Below are positions 8,676-17,415 of a stretch of 64,000 nt of DNA, piece after piece; position 1 is the first letter of the stretch, and every line of letters begins with the position of its first letter. The position numbers were made by a program, and so were the translations under genes. Under the pieces are notes generated by a model. The model was given only the letters and a program-made list of their open reading frames with translations, had not been told where the DNA came from and ran no database searches. Where the stretch lies: contig QFQP01000039.1 of assembly GCA_003243425.1 (NCBI GenBank), positions 1-64,000 on the forward strand, read 5' to 3'. Origin of the DNA: Archangium gephyra (GTDB lineage: Bacteria > Myxococcota > Myxococcia > Myxococcales > Myxococcaceae).

Positions 8676-9452
8676 TCACCTGCAGAGCGGAGAGAGCAGC
8701 TCGGGCCGATACTCGAAGTGCATGGTGTCGTAGTGCTTCCACCTGCCGCCCCAGATGAAGCCCTCGGCCTCGAAGGCGTCGACGATGGTCTTGGGTACGC
8801 GGTTCTTCCAGATCATCGGCTGGCCTCGGTACGTCCACCGCCAGTAGTCGCTACGCTCGACGTTGAGGTCGATGGCGATGCCGAACGCGTGGCTCGACAA
8901 CCGCCTGCTGCGCTTGATGTTGCGCCAGATGAACGTGCCGCCGATCTCCTTCAAGAACGGGAGCAGCTTCGGGTTGGCCTTCACTTCGGGTTCGAGCCGC
9001 GCGACCACACGTTTCAACGCTTCGGCGGCGCGGTCATGAAACGGGTAGCGCAGCCCGAAGAAGCGCACTTTCACCAGGTGCTCGTTCACCTTCACGCGCG
9101 TGCCGCCGTACGTCGCGAGGAACAGCTCTTCGACGCGCGCGCGACCCGGGTCGACCGGAGGCCCCGCATCACTCGTGTCGATGGGCACGATGGGCCCGGT
9201 CACGTACGGCGGCTCGTAGAGATCCGCGAGATCCGGAATCTCCTCCGACTCGGGGTCGTCGACGTCGACGAGCGCACCGCCGGTGTCCCAGGGCACGAAG
9301 ACGCCGGTCTCGAGCTGAAGACCCCAGCCCCCGTCCGCTCCGCGCGTCACGGTGCCGGCGTACCAGTTGGGCAGACACGCGAGGCCACGTGGAGGACCGG
9401 CGTCTGGAACTCCCTGGGTCAGGACGAGCGTGGTGAGCAGCGCCAGCGTCAC
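8676..9452 (-). CDS. M15-family D-Ala-D-Ala carboxypeptidase-like, secreted
   Basis: This 258-aa protein starts at GTG 9452 with a short signal-like N-terminus (LALLTTLVL). Its C-terminal half carries the Peptidase_M15 zinc-site pattern: SSHAFGIAIDLN (His188, Asp195) and HYDTMHFEYRPEL (His245). The family cleaves peptidoglycan stem peptides in the periplasm. The N-terminal 80 residues are Asp/Pro-rich and of unknown role. The start overlaps the stop of the upstream biotin-carboxylase-like gene by 4 bp, so the two are co-translated. Confidence 0.87.
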   Translation of the reverse strand: MTLALLTTLVLTQGVPDAGPPRGLACLPNWYAGTVTRGADGGWGLQLETGVFVPWDTGGALVDVDDPESEEIPDLADLYEPPYVTGPIVPIDTSDAGPPVDPGRARVEELFLATYGGTRVKVNEHLVKVRFFGLRYPFHDRAAEALKRVVARLEPEVKANPKLLPFLKEIGGTFIWRNIKRSRRLSSHAFGIAIDLNVERSDYWRWTYRGQPMIWKNRVPKTIVDAFEAEGFIWGGRWKHYDTMHFEYRPELLSPLCR

Positions 9453-10354
9453 GTCGTTGCGGCTCCGAAGTACGCCACGTCGGCGTCACCGCGCATGAAC
9501 GTGTCGTGCTGGAGCATGGCGCTCAACTTCGCGGCGTCGCTCGACCCGGCGGCTTCTGCGAGCGCGCGGCGCAGCTTGCGAACCGCTTCTGGCCGCGTCG
9601 GCGCCCACACCGAGAGCTTGCCGCCGTCGTCGCGCGTGAAGGGACCGGCGAACGCGTGCGCCGCCGACACCATCACTGCGATGCTGTGACCACGCGTCGA
9701 AAGTTGCTGCGTCAACGGCAGCAGCCCGCCCTGCGCCACGTGCACCTGCCAGGTGACGAGATCGATTCCGCACACCCACTCGGTGACTGCGTGTTCTGCG
9801 GGCACACCGGCGGTCATGCGCGAGAAGTGAAGGTGCCGCGCGCCGTCGACGAAGAACTCCACCGACGCCGCGCCGACGAGCTTCACGTCACGCGCGAGCT
9901 GAACCGCCTTCGCCCCGGCCTCCGCCCGTTGCTCGTTGGTGAGAATGGGTGAGGGTGATTCGAAGATGGCGCCGCCGCCTTCGCGCTCGTTCAAATGCAC
10001 CACGTTGCCGAACGCGTCGGCGAAGACCTGAAACACCACGCGGTGCGGTGCCTCGAGCTTCGACACGTCGAGCGTCGCTGCCGCGGCCGCGATGGCCTCC
10101 AGTGACGACGACGACGCGCCGATGAAGGTGATGCCCGCTGCTTCGCACGCACGCGCGAGGGCGACGTTCTGGGCCAGGGCCCCGAAGCCGGGGTGAAGCG
10201 CGTCAGCCCCCGCCTCCTTCGCGCGAGCGACGAGCGCTGCGACGTCGAGCGGCGTGGCCGTCACCGATTGCAGACCGAGTTCCTGAACAGTTCGGGTCAC
10301 GCGAACGGCGGTCACGCCATCGGCGCAGACCAGGAGCTTCCTGACGCGAGCCAT
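9449..10354 (-). CDS. Truncated, catalytically degenerate biotin-carboxylase-like protein
   Basis: The start is taken at ATG 10354 because the following residues (MARVRKLLVCADGVTAVRV) match the biotin carboxylase N-terminal fold; upstream codons run into the divergent gene. The 301-aa protein has the N-domain (GADALHPGFG, ACEAAGITFIG), then jumps almost directly to the end of the ATP-grasp fold (FGNVVHLNEREGG, AEHAVTEWVCGIDLV, RGHSIAV). About 100 residues that normally carry the Gly-rich ATP loop are absent. The metal-binding EMN motif before the EHPVTE segment is replaced by SRM. Biotin carboxylases are usually about 450 aa. It is likely non-enzymatic; function unknown. Confidence 0.75.
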   Translation of the reverse strand: MARVRKLLVCADGVTAVRVTRTVQELGLQSVTATPLDVAALVARAKEAGADALHPGFGALAQNVALARACEAAGITFIGASSSSLEAIAAAAATLDVSKLEAPHRVVFQVFADAFGNVVHLNEREGGGAIFESPSPILTNEQRAEAGAKAVQLARDVKLVGAASVEFFVDGARHLHFSRMTAGVPAEHAVTEWVCGIDLVTWQVHVAQGGLLPLTQQLSTRGHSIAVMVSAAHAFAGPFTRDDGGKLSVWAPTRPEAVRKLRRALAEAAGSSDAAKLSAMLQHDTFMRGDADVAYFGAATT

Positions 10355-10397
10355 GACGACGGTGTGTACCCGAATGACATGGAGATAGAAGGCCCTC

Positions 10398-11594
10398 GTG
10401 AATCGCACCTTCGACATCGTTCTCTTCGGCGCCACGGGTTTCACGGGTCGCCTGGTCGCCGAGTACCTCGCCAGGCACGCGCCCGCCGACGTGCGCGTCG
10501 CCCTCGCAGGCCGCAACAAGAAGAAGCTGGAGGGCATTCGCAGCGAAATCGGGAAGGACTGGCCGATTGAAGTGGTCGACGCGAGCGACGCCGCCGGTCT
10601 GCAGCAGTTGGCCAGTCGCACCAAGGTGGTGTGCACCACCGTCGGGCCGTACGCGAAGCACGGGCTTCCGCTCGTCGAGGCCTGCGCGAAGGAGGGCACG
10701 CACTACTGCGACCTCACCGGCGAGACCCAGTTCATGCGCGACTCCATCGATCGCGCGAATGACACGGCGAAGAAGAGCGGTGCGCGCATCGTGCACACCT
10801 GCGGCTTCGATTCGATTCCGTCGGACCTCGGCGTGCAGGCCTTGAGCGAAGTGCTCGGGCCGATGAAGCGCGCGACGTACGTGGTGGTGACCGCGAAGGG
10901 TGGTTTCAGCGGCGGCACGGTCGCTTCGCTGCTCAACGGTCTGGACGAAGCGAAGGCCGACAAGTCGCGTCGCCGCATTCTCGTCGACCCGTACGCGTTG
11001 TCGCCGGACCGCAGCAAGGAGCCGGACCTCGGTGACGAGCGCGACCTCACCACCGCGCGCTTCGACGAATTCACCGGCCAGTGGGTGGCGCCGTTCGTGA
11101 TGGCGAGCATCAACACCCGCGTCGTGCGTCGCACCAACGCGTTGCTCGGGTACCCCTACGGCCGGCAGTTCAAGTACGCGGAGGTCATCGGCACGAAGAC
11201 CGGCCCCGTCGGCGCCATCGCGGCGGCTGGCGTCACGCTGGGCATGGGCGCGTTGTTCGGCGGCCTCATGTTCGGGCCCACGCGCAAGTTCGTCGAATCG
11301 ATGTTGCCGAAACCCGGCGAGGGACCTGACGAGAACCAGCGCAAGAATGGCTTCCTGAAGATCCGCATGTTCGGCGAGAGCGAGAACGGCACGAAGAAAT
11401 CGCTCGTCATCACCGGCAAGGGCGACCCGGGGTACCTGCTCACGTCGCTGCTGCTGGGTGAGTCGGCGCTGTGCCTGGCGCGCGACGACGACAAGTTGCC
11501 GAAGACGTCCGGCGTGCTCACGCCCGCGACGGCGATGGGCAAGGTGCTGCGTGATCGCCTCGTGGCCGCGGGAATGACCTTCGACGTCGAGTGA
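10398..11594 (+). CDS. Saccharopine dehydrogenase-like / trans-acting enoyl reductase family oxidoreductase
   Basis: GTG start at 10398, 398 aa. The N-terminal Rossmann motif GATGFTGRL (about residues 10-18) binds NAD(P), and downstream GPYAKHGLPLVEAC, GTHYCDLTGE and HTCGFDSIPSDLG are characteristic of the saccharopine-dehydrogenase-like family that includes mycobacterial trans-acting enoyl reductases acting on polyketide-derived lipids. No polyketide synthase is near, so the substrate is unknown. It is divergent from the biotin-carboxylase-like gene, with 43 bp shared as promoter space. Confidence 0.87.
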   Translation: MNRTFDIVLFGATGFTGRLVAEYLARHAPADVRVALAGRNKKKLEGIRSEIGKDWPIEVVDASDAAGLQQLASRTKVVCTTVGPYAKHGLPLVEACAKEGTHYCDLTGETQFMRDSIDRANDTAKKSGARIVHTCGFDSIPSDLGVQALSEVLGPMKRATYVVVTAKGGFSGGTVASLLNGLDEAKADKSRRRILVDPYALSPDRSKEPDLGDERDLTTARFDEFTGQWVAPFVMASINTRVVRRTNALLGYPYGRQFKYAEVIGTKTGPVGAIAAAGVTLGMGALFGGLMFGPTRKFVESMLPKPGEGPDENQRKNGFLKIRMFGESENGTKKSLVITGKGDPGYLLTSLLLGESALCLARDDDKLPKTSGVLTPATAMGKVLRDRLVAAGMTFDVE

Positions 11595-11711
11595 GGTCGG
11601 CGTCTGCGCGTGTCGACCACCGACCTACACGCGCCCACTGAACGTCTGTCCATTCATCTTTCTATGCGGGCGCGCGTGAATCGATTCGACGGATCCAACG
11701 ACCAAGGGTCC

Positions 11712-12068
11712 ATGAATCGATTGCTGCTGTTGGTGATGTTGAGCTCCTGCGCGGCCAGTCGTGTGGTGACGGTGGCTGACGGCGCGTACTCACAGCGCGA
11801 CTACCTGAAGACGGCCTACGAGACGCTGCAGAACTCCGACACCGACACGGAAGGTCACCGCATTCGAGCGCAGCTGGCCACGCGCGCGGCGCTGCAGTCG
11901 CTCGACGACGGCGAGCTGGGCCGCAGCGTGCCGTTCGAGGGGCCTCCGTCGATGGCCGTGGCGCGGGAGTTGTTGCAGCGCGTGACGCCTTCGCCGACCG
12001 ACGGTTCACCAGCGGCCGAGAACACGCGGCGTGCGCTCGGTGAGCTCAACGCCGCGCTGGGGCCGTGA
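11712..12068 (+). CDS. Small lipoprotein of unknown function
   Basis: The start is placed at ATG 11712, where an AAGGG box sits 6 bp upstream and a lipobox follows at once (LLLLVMLSSC). The mature part, about 100 aa, is rich in Asp/Glu/Arg and looks helical (QRDYLKTAYETLQNSD). No known domain recognised. Its stop abuts the stop of the convergent gene with no spacer. Confidence 0.7.
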   Translation: MNRLLLLVMLSSCAASRVVTVADGAYSQRDYLKTAYETLQNSDTDTEGHRIRAQLATRAALQSLDDGELGRSVPFEGPPSMAVARELLQRVTPSPTDGSPAAENTRRALGELNAALGP

Positions 12069-12806
12069 TCATTTGTCGTCGCTGAGCTTCGACGGCGGCG
12101 CGTTCAGTTCGGCGAGCCACGTCGTCGCGAATTCGCGCGCCGCTGCGGTGGCCTCGGGCCCGGCGCGCCAGCAGAACTTCCACCAGGTCGGCTTTCCCTC
12201 GAGCGCGGCGCTGACGAACACCTTCTTGCCGTTCTTCTCTTCGAGCTTCGCGTCCCACGACATCTGCTTCGTCTCGGCGAGGAAGTAGCTGAGCCGCTCC
12301 TTGAGCTGCAGGGTGAGTGACGCCGCGTCGGGCGCAGCCACGGCCTTCGCGCGGGTCGAAGCTTCTTTCTCCAGCCGCGACTTCTCGGCCTTGAACGCGG
12401 TCTGGCGCGCAGTGACCTTCGCGAGCTGCTCCGCGTCTTTCGGGTTCGCAGGCTTTCGTTCCTTCACCAGCGTCGACCAGTACGCGAAGTCGGCGGCAAT
12501 GCCCGCGGAGCGCTCCGGCACCGACTGAAAGTACGCCTGGGGCCCGAGGTAGGCGGCCCACTGCTTGCGGCCCTCTTCCGTTTCGAGCCACGCCTTCACC
12601 TGCGTCAGCGCCTCCCGCGTGAGCGCCGCTTTGTCCGCGCCAGAGAGCTCAGGCATCGGCTTTGGCAGCATCCAACGCACCATGGGCGCGCTTTCGAGGC
12701 CGTTCGCCACCGAGGTGGCGATCAGATTGTCGAACCGGCTCCGTTCGAGCTTGAGGTCTGCGAGCGAGGTTCCGAGAGCGAGCGACGCGACGAGGGGAAG
12801 CAACAT
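12069..12806 (-). CDS. Secreted protein of unknown function
   Basis: A 245-aa protein with an N-terminal signal (LLPLVASLALGTSLA), then a mostly helical, Lys/Glu-rich body (central segment AFKAEKSRLEKEA may be coiled coil) and a C-terminal WWKFCWRAGPEATAAA segment. An AGGA box precedes ATG 12806. It lies 12 bp downstream of thiL on the same strand and is probably co-transcribed with it. No family recognised. Confidence 0.75.
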   Translation of the reverse strand: MLLPLVASLALGTSLADLKLERSRFDNLIATSVANGLESAPMVRWMLPKPMPELSGADKAALTREALTQVKAWLETEEGRKQWAAYLGPQAYFQSVPERSAGIAADFAYWSTLVKERKPANPKDAEQLAKVTARQTAFKAEKSRLEKEASTRAKAVAAPDAASLTLQLKERLSYFLAETKQMSWDAKLEEKNGKKVFVSAALEGKPTWWKFCWRAGPEATAAAREFATTWLAELNAPPSKLSDDK

Positions 12807-12818
12807 GTGAGAGATCCT

Positions 12819-13745
12819 TCAGGTTCGGTGTTGGAAGCCCAGGCGGCCGCGCAACGGACGGCCATCGAGCTGGAGTGATTCACCGCGCGTGATGTCGCCG
12901 ATGCGCGTGGGGTTGAAGCCAGCGTCTTCCAGCTCGGTCTCGAAGCGCATGCACTTGCTGCGCGGCACGGTCATCAGCAGCACGTAGTCCTCCCCGCCGG
13001 TGAGCGCGTCGTCGAGCGCGTGGTCACCCGCGTGCAGCAGCAGCGGCTGGGCGATGGGCAGGGCGCTGCTCCACAGCTCGGCGCCGACGCCTGACGCCCT
13101 GCACAGATGTGCCAGGTCCTGGCCGAGCCCGTCGGACACGTCGATGGCGGCGCTCACGAACGGCTTCGCCCTCGCGGCGAACGCGAGGTGCGGCGCGGGC
13201 CGACGCTGCGCATCGACCAGCAGCTTCACGTGGGTGCCATCGCGCAGGCAGCGAAGCCCCGCGGCGGCGTTGCCGACCGGCCCTGACACGTAGATTCCGT
13301 CGCCCGCTTTCGCGCCCGAGCGCAGCGTGGGTTTGCCGTCGAGCACGCCAGACGCGGTGATGGTGATGCTCAACTGTCGCGCTGACGTGACATTGCCGCC
13401 GACGAGCGTCGCGCCGTGTGCACGCGCGAGCTTCGACATGCCGCGGCCGATGCGGGTGAGCGCCCTGGCGTCGATGTCTTCTGGCAGCCCGAACGCGACG
13501 GTGAACCAATCGGCGCGCGCGCCCATCGCCGCCAGGTCGCTGAGGTTCACCGCGAGCGCCTTGTGGCCGATGTCTTCGAACGAGAACGTGGCGCGCGTGA
13601 AGTGAACGTCTTCCACCAGCGCGTCGGTGGTGATGCAGGTGGTGCCGCGCTTGCTGACGACCGCGCAATCGTCACCGGGCCCCGTGGGGCTCTTCGGCAC
13701 GTCGAACTGCGCGACGAACTTCTGAATCAGCTCGAACTCGTTCAT
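12819..13745 (-). CDS. thiL: Thiamine-monophosphate kinase ThiL
   Basis: Phosphorylates thiamine monophosphate to the diphosphate cofactor in the cytoplasm. The 308-aa product shows the AIR-synthase/ThiL fold signatures: GPGDDCAVV, TTDALVEDVHF, KALAVNLSDLAAMGA, LVGGNV, SAAIDVSDGLGQDL and TGGEDYVLL. The Asp-rich motifs bind Mg-ATP. I chose ATG 13745 (MNEFELIQKF), as in other ThiL proteins; an earlier in-frame ATG at 13772 would overlap the divergent lipoprotein gene. Confidence 0.95.
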   Translation of the reverse strand: MNEFELIQKFVAQFDVPKSPTGPGDDCAVVSKRGTTCITTDALVEDVHFTRATFSFEDIGHKALAVNLSDLAAMGARADWFTVAFGLPEDIDARALTRIGRGMSKLARAHGATLVGGNVTSARQLSITITASGVLDGKPTLRSGAKAGDGIYVSGPVGNAAAGLRCLRDGTHVKLLVDAQRRPAPHLAFAARAKPFVSAAIDVSDGLGQDLAHLCRASGVGAELWSSALPIAQPLLLHAGDHALDDALTGGEDYVLLMTVPRSKCMRFETELEDAGFNPTRIGDITRGESLQLDGRPLRGRLGFQHRT

Positions 13746-13770
13746 GGGTGACACGGTATCGTTGCCGGCC

Positions 13771-13974
13771 ATGCGCGCTCTGATCGTTCTGGTGACGGTG
13801 CTGCTGTGTGGTTGTGGCGTGACGCCGTGTGCACTCGAGACCGAGTGTGGCTGTCTTGCGCGGAGTGATTGCAGTGTGGTCGCACAGCCCTGCTACTGCC
13901 CGACGCACTGCGATGGGCGTGTGTGTGTGTGCGGCGGCGGCGCGTTCCAACGCTGCGAAGACGCGGCGCGGTGA
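13771..13974 (+). CDS. Small Cys-rich lipoprotein
   Basis: A 67-aa protein with a lipoprotein signal (LIVLVTVLLCGC) followed by a compact domain of about ten cysteines (CALETECGCLARSDC, CYCPTHC, CVCGGG), suggesting disulfides in the cell envelope. ATG 13771 is the start giving a proper signal peptide. Stop is 18 bp before the kinase start. Function unknown. Confidence 0.65.
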   Translation: MRALIVLVTVLLCGCGVTPCALETECGCLARSDCSVVAQPCYCPTHCDGRVCVCGGGAFQRCEDAAR

Positions 13975-13992
13975 TATTCCACAGCTCCCCAC

Positions 13993-15606
13993 GTGCAGAC
14001 GCTCGGCAAGTACTCACTGGTCAAGAAGCTCGCGGTCGGCGGCATGGGCGAAGTGTGGCTCGCGCGACAAAAAGGGCCTGCGGGCTTCGACAAGCTCGTG
14101 GTCGTGAAGACGCTGCTCAAGCACCTCCGTGAAGATCAGGAGTTCGTGAACATGTTCTTCGACGAGGCCCGCATCGCAGCGGTCCTCAACCACCCGAACA
14201 TCGCGCAGATCTACGACCTCGGCGAAGACAAGGGCGAGTACTTCATCGCCATGGAATACGTGCACGGCCTCTCGTTGCGAGACGTCGTGGTGCACGCCAT
14301 CGAACACGGCAACGGCATGCCGCTCGCGCTCAAGTGCCGCGTGATCGCCGATGCAGCGGCGGCGCTCGACTTCGCACATCAGGCGAAGACGCCCGCGGGC
14401 CAGCCGCTCGATCTCATTCACCGCGACGTGAGCCCGCAGAACATCCTCATCGGCTTCAACGGCTCGGTGAAGCTCATCGACTTCGGTGTGGCCAAGGCCG
14501 CCAACAAGCTGGTGCGCACGGCCACCGGCATCATCAAGGGCAAGTACGCGTACATGTCGCCCGAGCAGGCCTACGGAAAGCAGCTCGACGGTCGCAGCGA
14601 CGTGTTCGGGCTGGGCACGGTGTTCTGGGAAATTCTGTGCACCGAGCGGCTCTTCAAGCGCGACAACGAAACCGAGACGCTGCAGGCCGTCGTGGGCGCC
14701 GACATCAACCCGCCGTCGATGTTGGACCGCACGGTCCCCAAGTCGCTCGACCCCATCGTGTTGAAGGCGCTCTCGCGCGAGCTGCCGGGCCGCTACGAAT
14801 CGGCGGCGGGTTTTCAGAAGGCCATCGAGCAGTGGCTGGCCAGGCAGCGCCTGCCCGCAACCAACGCGCACCTCGCGGCGTTCATGAAGCAGCTGTTCCC
14901 CGATGACGTCGAAATGAAGCCGCTGCCTGAAGCGGAGCCGACGTTGTCGACGGATCGCTCGCAGGCCATCGAACCTCCGCAGATGAAGGCGCCCGAGAAG
15001 ATTCGCGCCAATCAACACCGCGTGCTCGACGTGAAGGAGCTCGAGGCGCGCATCGCGTCGACGCAGCCGAGCGATCACATGCGCGGCATGTTCTTCAACG
15101 CCCTCATCGCCGCGATCCTGCGCTCCGTCGGCCCGGCCGCCGAGCCGAAGGTGCGCAAGGCCGCCGAGAATCCGCGCGCGTACGTCGATTCGCTCACGTA
15201 CCCGACCGCCGAGTTCCTGCGCATGTTGTGGAAGTCGGTCGAGCTGCTCGCGCCGAAGCTGCAGAGCGTCGACGACGCCTTCGAACAGCTCGGCCTGTAC
15301 ACGATGGACGCGTTGTTGAACTCGCCGTTCGGCAAGTCGCTCGAGACCTTGAAGTCGGCGGGCCCGGCGGCGCTGTTCAAACCGTTGCTGGGCACGTTGA
15401 ACCCGATGATCGCGCCGGGGAACCGGCTGGTGAGTGAAGCCAGGGCCAACGGCGCGAAGCTGGTCTTCAAGGAAGAAGTGTTGCCGCTGCAGCTCTACGT
15501 CGGCCTGCTGCGCAGCCTGTTCGAAGGCTTCTTCGGCAAGCCGCTGCGCGCCACGTGGGAAAAGACCGCGGCCGAACGTGTCGAGCTGACGCTGAGCTGG
15601 AAATGA
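13993..15606 (+). CDS. Ser/Thr protein kinase with C-terminal DUF2378 domain
   Basis: GTG start; 537 aa. Residues about 7-275 are a complete Hanks-type kinase: Gly-rich loop AVGGMGEV, Lys39, HRDVSPQN with catalytic Asp145, DFG at 163-165. HRDVSPQN instead of HRDLKPxN is usual for myxobacterial kinases. The C-terminal 190 residues (from about 345) match the pattern of DUF2378/TIGR02265, a paralogous family typical of Myxococcus and relatives. No transmembrane segment, so the kinase is cytoplasmic. It overlaps the next gene by 4 bp (ATGA); this pairing with a corrinoid-binding-type protein has no obvious functional logic. Confidence 0.93.
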   Translation: MQTLGKYSLVKKLAVGGMGEVWLARQKGPAGFDKLVVVKTLLKHLREDQEFVNMFFDEARIAAVLNHPNIAQIYDLGEDKGEYFIAMEYVHGLSLRDVVVHAIEHGNGMPLALKCRVIADAAAALDFAHQAKTPAGQPLDLIHRDVSPQNILIGFNGSVKLIDFGVAKAANKLVRTATGIIKGKYAYMSPEQAYGKQLDGRSDVFGLGTVFWEILCTERLFKRDNETETLQAVVGADINPPSMLDRTVPKSLDPIVLKALSRELPGRYESAAGFQKAIEQWLARQRLPATNAHLAAFMKQLFPDDVEMKPLPEAEPTLSTDRSQAIEPPQMKAPEKIRANQHRVLDVKELEARIASTQPSDHMRGMFFNALIAAILRSVGPAAEPKVRKAAENPRAYVDSLTYPTAEFLRMLWKSVELLAPKLQSVDDAFEQLGLYTMDALLNSPFGKSLETLKSAGPAALFKPLLGTLNPMIAPGNRLVSEARANGAKLVFKEEVLPLQLYVGLLRSLFEGFFGKPLRATWEKTAAERVELTLSWK

Positions 15607-16484
15607 ACCTGCTCGACGCCGCGCCGAAGTACCCGCGTCGCATCGTGTGTCTGACCGAAGAGACCACCGAGACGCTGTACCGCCTGGGCCGCGAGGACCT
15701 CGTCGTCGGTGTGAGCGGGTTCACCGTGCGGCCGCCCGAAGCGCGCAAGAAGCCGCGGGTCTCGAGTTTTCTCGACGCCGACTACGAGAAGATCCTCGAG
15801 CTGAAGCCGGACCTCGTGCTCGGCTTTTCCGATCTGCAGGCGGAGCTCGGGGCAGAGCTGAGCAAGCGCGGCGTGCCGGTGTACCTGTTCAATCAGCGGT
15901 CGCTCGCGGAGATTCTGCAGTCGGTGCGAATCATCGGTTCGCTCGTCGGCGCGGCGCGTGAGGCCGAGGTGCTCGCCGATGAACTGCGCGCCAACGTCGA
16001 GAAGCTCGCGAACGAGAATGCAGCGCTGCCGAAGCGCCCACGCGTGTTCTTCGAGGAATGGCACGAGCCGCTGATCTCGGGAATTCGCTGGGTGAGCGAG
16101 CTCATCGAAGTGCTCGGCGGCGAAGACGTGTGCGTCGAGACGCGAAGCCAGCAGGGCGCGAAGGGCCGCATCTTCGAGCCGTCAGAGGTCGCGCGGCGAG
16201 ATCCGGAGCTCGTCGTCGCCAGCTGGTGCGGTCGTCACGCGAAGAAGGAGAAGATCGTCTCTCGCGATGGTTGGAGCGAAGTGACGGCGGTGAAGGATGA
16301 TCAGCTCTACGAGGTGAAGAGCGCCTTCATTCTTCAACCCGGACCCGCGTTGTTCACCGATGGTGCTGCCCAGCTCGCGCGCATCATTCGAGCCGCGGCG
16401 CTCGGAGAGCGCTTGCCGCCACCGCGTGAAGGCGACCTCCGCGGCGCCGGCCTCGCACCGACGTTTCCGACAGGGCCGGTGTGA
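15603..16484 (+). CDS. BtuF-like corrinoid/iron-chelate binding protein (PF01497 type), no signal peptide
   Basis: 293 aa with the periplasmic-binding fold of cobalamin/siderophore binders (RIVCLTEETTETLYRLG, ILELKPDLVLGF, FNQRSLAEIL, LQPGPALFTDGA). The start ATG 15603 overlaps the kinase stop. Unlike transporter-linked BtuF, no signal peptide or lipobox precedes the domain, so the protein is probably cytoplasmic; similar leaderless cobalamin-binding proteins are widespread. No permease or ATPase gene adjoins it. Confidence 0.85.
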   Translation: MNLLDAAPKYPRRIVCLTEETTETLYRLGREDLVVGVSGFTVRPPEARKKPRVSSFLDADYEKILELKPDLVLGFSDLQAELGAELSKRGVPVYLFNQRSLAEILQSVRIIGSLVGAAREAEVLADELRANVEKLANENAALPKRPRVFFEEWHEPLISGIRWVSELIEVLGGEDVCVETRSQQGAKGRIFEPSEVARRDPELVVASWCGRHAKKEKIVSRDGWSEVTAVKDDQLYEVKSAFILQPGPALFTDGAAQLARIIRAAALGERLPPPREGDLRGAGLAPTFPTGPV

Positions 16485-16529
16485 ACTTCCGCGTCGCGTT
16501 GGCCCCGGGGCGCCCTCCGTCGACATCGC

Positions 16530-16727
16530 GTGTGCGATGGCGTTGGCAGCACCGTCGCGCGCGTGGAGGCGTTGTCCCCGCGCCCGCGCAACGCGGGCCG
16601 GTCGAAGCGCTGGAGCATGAAGCTCGCCGACGTCGAAGGTCAGCAGCTCGAAGGCAGCGACGCGTTGATTCCGCAGCCGGGCGAGGCGCCGAGCGCGTCG
16701 ACCTCGGTGTCGATGCTGGCGCCGTGA
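16530..16727 (+). CDS. Possible small protein, weakly supported
   Basis: The 247-bp gap after the BtuF-like gene stays open in that gene's own frame from its TGA (16482) to TGA 16725. From GTG 16530 it would code 65 aa (WSMKLADVEGQQLEGSDALI near the middle). Third-position GC is as high as in neighbouring genes, but there is no ribosome-binding site or known domain. A GTG at 16481 in another frame overlaps the upstream stop, so a frameshifted small gene is an alternative. Confidence 0.3.
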   Translation: MCDGVGSTVARVEALSPRPRNAGRSKRWSMKLADVEGQQLEGSDALIPQPGEAPSASTSVSMLAP

Positions 16728-16731
16728 CGCA

Positions 16732-17415
16732 ATGACGACGCCGGAGCGCACGGTTCGCCCGAGAACACGCGCTGGACGTCTGGCTGCGCTCGATGCGTGG
16801 CTGATGCATGAGGTGCCCGAGTTGCTTGACGGTCGCGGTTGCATCGTCGACGTCGGCTTCGGGCTCACGCCGGTCACCACCGAAGAGCTCGCGTGCGCGG
16901 TTCCCGGCGTTCGGGTGGTTGGCGTCGACCGCCATGAAGCGAAGTCGGAGACCGTCGAACTTCGCGTCGGCGGCTTCGAGGTCGTCGAGCAGCTTGCCCC
17001 CGTAGCCGTCGTGCGCGCGATGAACGTGCTGCGCGGCTACCGGGAAGACGAAGTCGAACCCGCGCGTGAAGTGATGTGTCGCGGTCTCGTCGCCGACGGC
17101 CTGCTCATCGAAGGCAGCACCGACACCGAAGGCCACGTGCTCGTCGCCCACTTGCGGCGCGCGAGAAGACGCGAACTGCTCTTTCACACCGACTTCACGC
17201 GTGGCTTCTCACCGTGGCTCTTCCGCGACTGGTTGCCGCGAGATCTGCGACGAAGCGCGACACCCGGCACGTGGATTCACGCCGCGCTCACCACGTGGGC
17301 CAGCCGGGTCGACGCGTCCATCAGCGACGCCCGTGAACGGTTTCAGCGTTCGTGCCCCGATGCCTCCGACTGGGAGCGGACGAACGGCTTTGCTCGCCTA
17401 AGCTACCCCGCGTGA
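16732..17415 (+). CDS. Putative SAM-dependent methyltransferase
   Basis: 227 aa. A Rossmann-like motif I (CIVDVGFGLTPVT, about residues 37-49) and an acidic strand end (RVVGVDRHE) match class I methyltransferases; a later segment (GLLIEGSTDTEGHVLVAHLRR) fits motif IV-VI topology. The substrate cannot be read from sequence. Its TGA (17413) overlaps the GTG of the Omp85 gene, so the two are translationally coupled. Confidence 0.65.
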   Translation: MTTPERTVRPRTRAGRLAALDAWLMHEVPELLDGRGCIVDVGFGLTPVTTEELACAVPGVRVVGVDRHEAKSETVELRVGGFEVVEQLAPVAVVRAMNVLRGYREDEVEPAREVMCRGLVADGLLIEGSTDTEGHVLVAHLRRARRRELLFHTDFTRGFSPWLFRDWLPRDLRRSATPGTWIHAALTTWASRVDASISDARERFQRSCPDASDWERTNGFARLSYPA

